Source: Eretmocerus hayati (Eukaryota > Arthropoda > Insecta > Hymenoptera > Aphelinidae). From it: a stretch of DNA of 64,000 bases. Of this stretch, positions 59,550 to 64,000 are shown in pieces (the stretch's first letter is position 1; every line of letters starts with the position of its first letter). The stretch spans positions 67,012,282-67,076,281 of the forward strand of contig CM056741.1 of the NCBI GenBank assembly GCA_029851415.1. The letters are read 5' to 3'. A program made the position numbers and the translations under genes. Below the pieces are notes generated by a model. It worked only from the letters and a program-made list of their open reading frames with translations. It was not told the origin of the DNA and made no database searches.

Positions 59550-62128
59550 GTAAACAGTAATTAATTTGTGAAATGTGGAAAGTCCTTTACGAGGTTCGAA
59601 TGTACATTCAAACTTATCATTTGAAAAAATTGTCTATTTTGTAAATCAATGCGAACAAATGTGTCAAAACATCAACATTTTACACTCTCGAGTCTGCCTC
59701 TCGTTGTTTTGTCGTGTACTACAGCAGCAAACATTACGCTCGACTGCTCCAATTATTGGCATGACAGGCCGCCCGTATTGTTATGAGAATTAACACAACA
59801 ATGAAACCGTCTCTTCAAGCTCAACGAGGCACGCAATTGATTGATTTTCGCAGGAAATTTACTCTTTCCTCACTGAACTAATACTAACTTAAATTAGTTT
59901 GCTATTCATGATCAGATATCTACAGGAAAATCATCACGATCATCGTTATAAATTTTAACTCAATCGAAACGGTTTGGAAAAATGTGTCTAAAGAAGATGG
60001 TAAATTCAGAGAATCTCTATCTGCACGGGTAAAAATGTCAAACACTTACTTTGAGAAAAAAAACTTCACCACAATTTCAGTTTATCTTCCTCAAGTTTTG
60101 ACAATGACAGAACTACCCTGACCTACATGACCAGTTTCGCCAACAAACTCAAAAATTCAGAAATCATAGACTCTCTTATTCGAATGATACGACAATCTAA
60201 GTGAGTGTCTTAGTAAGATTGCGTATAGATAACCTCGTACCAAGCAAAAACTCCGAATAAACACGAGCTCAACATCTCTTTTTCAAAATGTTTCAAGTGA
60301 GTACTTTCCAAGATAGCTGGTTTATCCTAAAATATTTTCGTTAAAACGTATTCTTCAAAGTCTCTACTCTCCATTTCCTCTGCTCTCATCCTTTTATATT
60401 TCAAAGTATATATTTATTTCTACGAAATATTGCAAAAATGAAACAACTCAATCACAACACAAAGTCAGTCCCATAAAAATTATTTTGAGAATGACTAAAC
60501 GGCGGAGAGTTTCACACTTTTTTTTTAGCAAAGAACTGATCACTTTCTTTCGTTTCATTTCATAAACATTCATCCACCAGAAGTTGGCTAATGACAGAAT
60601 TTTGGCATAGGTATAGATTGTAACACGCAGTGAGCCACCGGGAAAGAACGTAACGGAATGATTAACGATCGACGTCAGCGAGAATTTGGCAGAGAAATGA
60701 CTTCCGCATTAGGTGGCTAGTGCTGAGCTTGCTAATTGTAGGCTATACACATGAGAGTGGCTTGCCGCATCCATTACCTATCGATTAGAAAATTCGAGAT
60801 ACTTCGACAAAAATATTTGAGATATTTTAAAAAATACGATTCTCGCAGAGTGCCTGCTACATCAGTATTTTCTACAACGACCCATCTTGCTCTAATCTAC
60901 ATCTTATAGTCATTGCCTAATACCTTGACACAACATGATTAAGTCATACTTCCAATGCCTTTATTAATTCGCTCCGAATCCCGAAGAAATTTATCGCTAG
61001 CTTGTTCGTTATGCAAATACTTGGTGAAGGTTCACGACTCCGCGTCTGACTATAGCGAGTCTGTTTCTACTTGCTGCGAGAGGTTACTCTCAACTACGTG
61101 CCGCTCGACGCAGTTCAACGTATTTTGGGTTTGGTTGAACATATTTATCTTTGAATGGGTCTATGCGTGCGCATGGTTCGCAAGAGAATAAAATTTGAGG
61201 TGATGAAACGTTGAAATAGGCTACAGTAGAGCTTTGATGATTTTACTAGGTCAATAGACGGCAATGTTCGCTCTGCACGAGTGACGAATATCCTTTTGTT
61301 TGCGAAATTGTAATGCTTTTTTCGATGTGAACCGATCCATTTAAACGTTACGTCATGAACATGTTTCTAAATTCTTCCTCCTATGGAATAAATAAAATTG
61401 GAACCATAGATAGCGTTGATTATTTTGAAAATCGTTGGAATTGAGCAGCACAATTTCTCGAAAGAAATGCCAATCTTAAGATGTGTTGTGGAAATAACGT
61501 GCATGCACTTTGCAATTTCCATGGATTTCTTTGCCAAATCATATTCATCGAATTGTTTGATGTAGTAGAATCTCTAATGCACATACTTGAGCGAAACTTT
61601 CCACGCGTATCTGTATCTGTGGATGAAATGGAAAAACTTCTGGGGTTTTTCTTCTGTTCCAAAGTTTGATGGAACGAGACTCGTACTGAATCACGAATCC
61701 AAAAATTATGAGTAATATAATTATTCATAGTTTGAGGAAAGGGGTCAGCGAGCTTGGGTAATTTGATAAATAAGGCTCACAAATAATGGTTTTACCGTCA
61801 GATTTCATGACTATGTCTATGTGAGACAAGAAACATCACAATCATCATGAGCGCACTGTTCCAATCGTTAACTCGCCCACGTGAAACTAACGATTCCTAA
61901 TCTTTTATTTTCATTTTTATTGAGAAAATTTAGAGAGTCCGTAAACCCAGAGTACATTATGAGACATAGATGCATTTTGGTGATAAGACTCTTCAAATTA
62001 AGTATTAAAATCAATATAATATATTATATAAACTAAAGATACATGAAATGGCACATGAAATCGAAGTGGAGTCAGCCCAAACGTCCGAGCTCGAAAAGTT
62101 CATGCTTCAGCAATAGTTTGAAATTCAC
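59550..62128. other. Intergenic; no gene recognised
   Basis: This is AT-rich sequence with short ORFs only (61420-61728 minus, 102 codons, overlapped by 61481-61669 plus). No clear inverted or tandem repeat was seen. Confidence 0.3.
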
Positions 62129-62461
62129 CTACAAGGAGGGGGTCAGGCCTTCGGATCACGGATTCACCTGAAACTTTGGGAATAATCTTCTTTTGGCACA
62201 GAAAGAAGATATCCAAAACCGCGCTTGCGAACGCTCAAGCGTTTTGGAGTTACAGCATACGACCCATGCATTATAGTTTACCCATATTCATTAAAAATTG
62301 TATACAAAGATATACTGTAATGCATTTGTTTTAGCCTGTAGCTCAAAAACGCTTGAGCGTTGGCGAGCGCGGTTTTGGATATCTTCTTTCTGTGCTAAGA
62401 GAAGACAATTCCCAAAATTTCAGGCGATTCCGTGATCAGAAGACCTGACCCCCTCCTAGTT
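62129..62461. mobile_element. 333-bp hairpin element, family copy 2
   Basis: The inverted arms start CTACAAGGAGGGGGTCAGG and end CTGACCCCCTCCTAG. Motif order is as in 56302-56634: GAAACTTTGGGAATAATCTT, GATATCCAAAACC, AACGCTCAAGCGTTTT and ATATACTGTAATGCATTTG. Arms here are more diverged, with a centre near 62290. Confidence 0.75.
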
Positions 62462-62742
62462 AGTCATTCTCTGATGTTACAAGAGGGGGCAAGTTGTTGC
62501 ATAAAGTAATGCATCTAGGTATGTTTGAGTTAGAGCCTCCCTTGGATGTATACTAAACTCTAACGGAGAGCAATGGTTGCTCTCGTTTCATGTGGCTGAT
62601 TATAATCCAACAATTCACTCCCAAAATAGGGAATGTCGTCCCTAATTCTCACCAAAGAATGAGTGGTTAACATGTCATTATAATCAAACCGTACTTCAAT
62701 TTTAGTCGCGTAAATTGTGATTGAATTCGTGGAAAAAAAATC

Positions 62743-63300
62743 TCACTCTTCCAATGCTACGTATATGAGCAATTTATGCTGAATTTTTTCCAACTCATAG
62801 TTCATATAATCGATATGAGGTCTCCAAATGGGAGAATCAAAGCTAACCTTTGGTTTTATAAGAGTGGAAAATAAATGAACTGTACAGTCTGAATTCGTAA
62901 AATCGGACGTGCTCCCTTCGATAAAACCTGGCATGACTCCCGAGTCTCTGATTCTACTCACTCTAGTGAGATCATTGACTTCAATGCTATGGTCGAATTT
63001 CATCAGCTTCTGGTTCTGAATGAAAAACAAGACGCTACATTTCCCAATGTTTGAAGTTCGTCTATTTTTCTTATACCATTCAACTAATCTATCTAGATCA
63101 CGTTGCAGTCTCGTTGCATTAAAGACTTATGTTAATTCTTGAAAACATTTTCACGTCATCAGCATGAACCAATACCATACATTTATCGAAGCAACTCGAT
63201 GAACCATGAGATGCGAATCTTACGGAACACCAGATGGAACTCGATAAAAGTCATAGCGTGCTTGGTGCATCCTGAGAGACTTTTGTCAATCAGAAAGACA
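62743..63300 (-). pseudogene. Non-LTR retrotransposon reverse transcriptase, C-terminal half (minus strand)
   Basis: Read on the minus strand, 63300-63200 has an SGVP-type motif B remnant. At 63169-63149 VHADDVK represents the catalytic [YF]ADD motif C with the first residue changed to His. LQRDLDRLVEWYKKN and IGKCSVLFF follow, then the thumb/C-terminal pattern LFSTLIKPKVSFDSPIWRPH and LEKIQHKLL. The frame shifts near motif B and stops at 62743, so it is dead. The family fits Jockey/CR1-like LINEs. The matching N-terminal half lies to the right on the opposite strand. Confidence 0.75.
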
Positions 63301-63344
63301 AGGACAAATCCATTCAATTAGACCATCCTTCAAATCATGAATAT

Positions 63345-64000
63345 GTTTCTATCAAATCTAGTTCTCATAGAGAATCAGCTGACTTATTTGTTGAATATCT
63401 TGGTTCAGTCCATACCTGCAGGACATTCTTCCTGATATTGATCGTGTTGATAGTCGAAAACTTGGATAGAATCGTGATTCCACCGGACACATTCCATTTT
63501 GAGATTCGTAGAATTAATGACAGTTGTAACTCTAGCGTAGATCTTTTCCCGAACATGCTCTTGAAAAATTGTGTCAATGAATTACAATCCCCTCTGTTAG
63601 ACCTATTTACTCTATCATTATCATCCGGTTCGTTCCCAACTCATTGGGAAAAATCAATCATCAAGCTTATCTTTAAAAATGGGAATTGAATCCGATGTAC
63701 AAAGCTATAGACCAGTGAGCATAATTCACTGCGTACCTAAACTTCTAGATAAGATTATCACGTCGCATCTGACAGATTTCTTAGGCCCTCTTTTAATCGA
63801 CCAACAGCATGGTTTCAGGAAAAAAGATCTACACTTTCCAATCTCATTATATTTTCTATCCAAAGTACTCAATGGAAACTTACAAGTTGACGGAATTTAT
63901 ACAGACAGACTTCTCGAAGGCTTTCGACACCGTAAAACATAAACGTCTTTCAGACAGAATTTGGAATATAGGCATTCGTGGGTCGGTAATCAAATGGATA
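63345..64000 (+). pseudogene. Non-LTR retrotransposon reverse transcriptase, N-terminal half (plus strand, runs off the window)
   Basis: Starting near 63345 the plus strand reads ESADLFVEYLGSVH, then SPLLDLFTLSLSSGSFPTHW with SIIKLIFKNGN, the usual start of a LINE reverse transcriptase. After a frameshift at about 63688 it continues VQSYRPVSIIHCVPKLLDKI and QQHGFRK. A second frameshift near 63905 leads to FSKAFDTVKHKRL, which holds the catalytic Asp of motif A (63908-63934). The domain continues past the window edge just before motif B. At least two frameshifts make it non-functional. Confidence 0.8.

Noticed and set aside
1..64000. tRNA genes, rRNA, CRISPR arrays, bacterial operons, riboswitches
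   Set aside because: A visual scan found no tRNA-like arm combination, no regular short repeat-spacer array and no bacterial-type gene organisation; the window is eukaryotic.

Overview
This 64 kb window is AT-rich, intron-bearing animal nuclear DNA packed with repeats. The three recognisable host genes are most insect-like, so I read it as an arthropod, very probably an insect; the order cannot be fixed from the sequence. There are no operons and no convincing tRNA, rRNA or CRISPR loci.

Host genes. (1) A complete 15-exon gene on the minus strand (23140 down to 18760) encodes the peroxisomal multifunctional enzyme type 2 (HSD17B4/Mfe2): dehydrogenase, hydratase-2 and SCP2 domains and a PKL C-terminus, 722 residues. 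One intron uses a GC donor. (2) A complete 9-exon plus-strand gene (30033 to 37575) encodes Bicaudal D, the dynein cargo adaptor, 782 residues. (3) A single-exon plus-strand gene (41498 to 42217) encodes a GILT-like thiol reductase of 239 residues with a CPDS active site. A small ORF at 27741-27992 resembles a piece of a hAT-type transposase, possibly a domesticated remnant. The three host genes are functionally unrelated; I see no sign of co-regulation.

Layout. 1-2150: about four tandem copies of a 553-570 bp repeat. 2385-2686: fold-back element. 4222-8470: an AGCCYC-type hexanucleotide satellite that appears split by a 2.9 kb element (4941-7844) bounded by short inverted CACAGCAT ends with subrepeat-rich arms. 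A related 3.8 kb element lies at 13045-16886. Each contains one copy of a TA-flanked 958-961 bp transposon; a third copy is at 44855-45815. Between them, 9583-12251 holds a 1.7 kb fold-back and a 927 bp palindromic Tc1/mariner-type element side by side. 18760-23140 HSD17B4; 23141-30032 intergenic with a 507 bp MITE; 30033-37575 BicD, with a LINE 3' fragment in intron 5; 41498-42217 GILT.

From about 43.9 kb to the right edge I find no host gene. The region carries several MITE-like inverted repeats (including a two-copy 333 bp hairpin family at 56302 and 62129), a possible piggyBac-type remnant, and at the right edge a broken non-LTR retrotransposon whose two halves face away from each other, as expected of a twin-primed 5' inversion.

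All repeat calls were made by eye from the sequence alone. Family names for the repeats are inference, and the host gene models rest on splice-site and reading-phase consistency plus remembered homologues.
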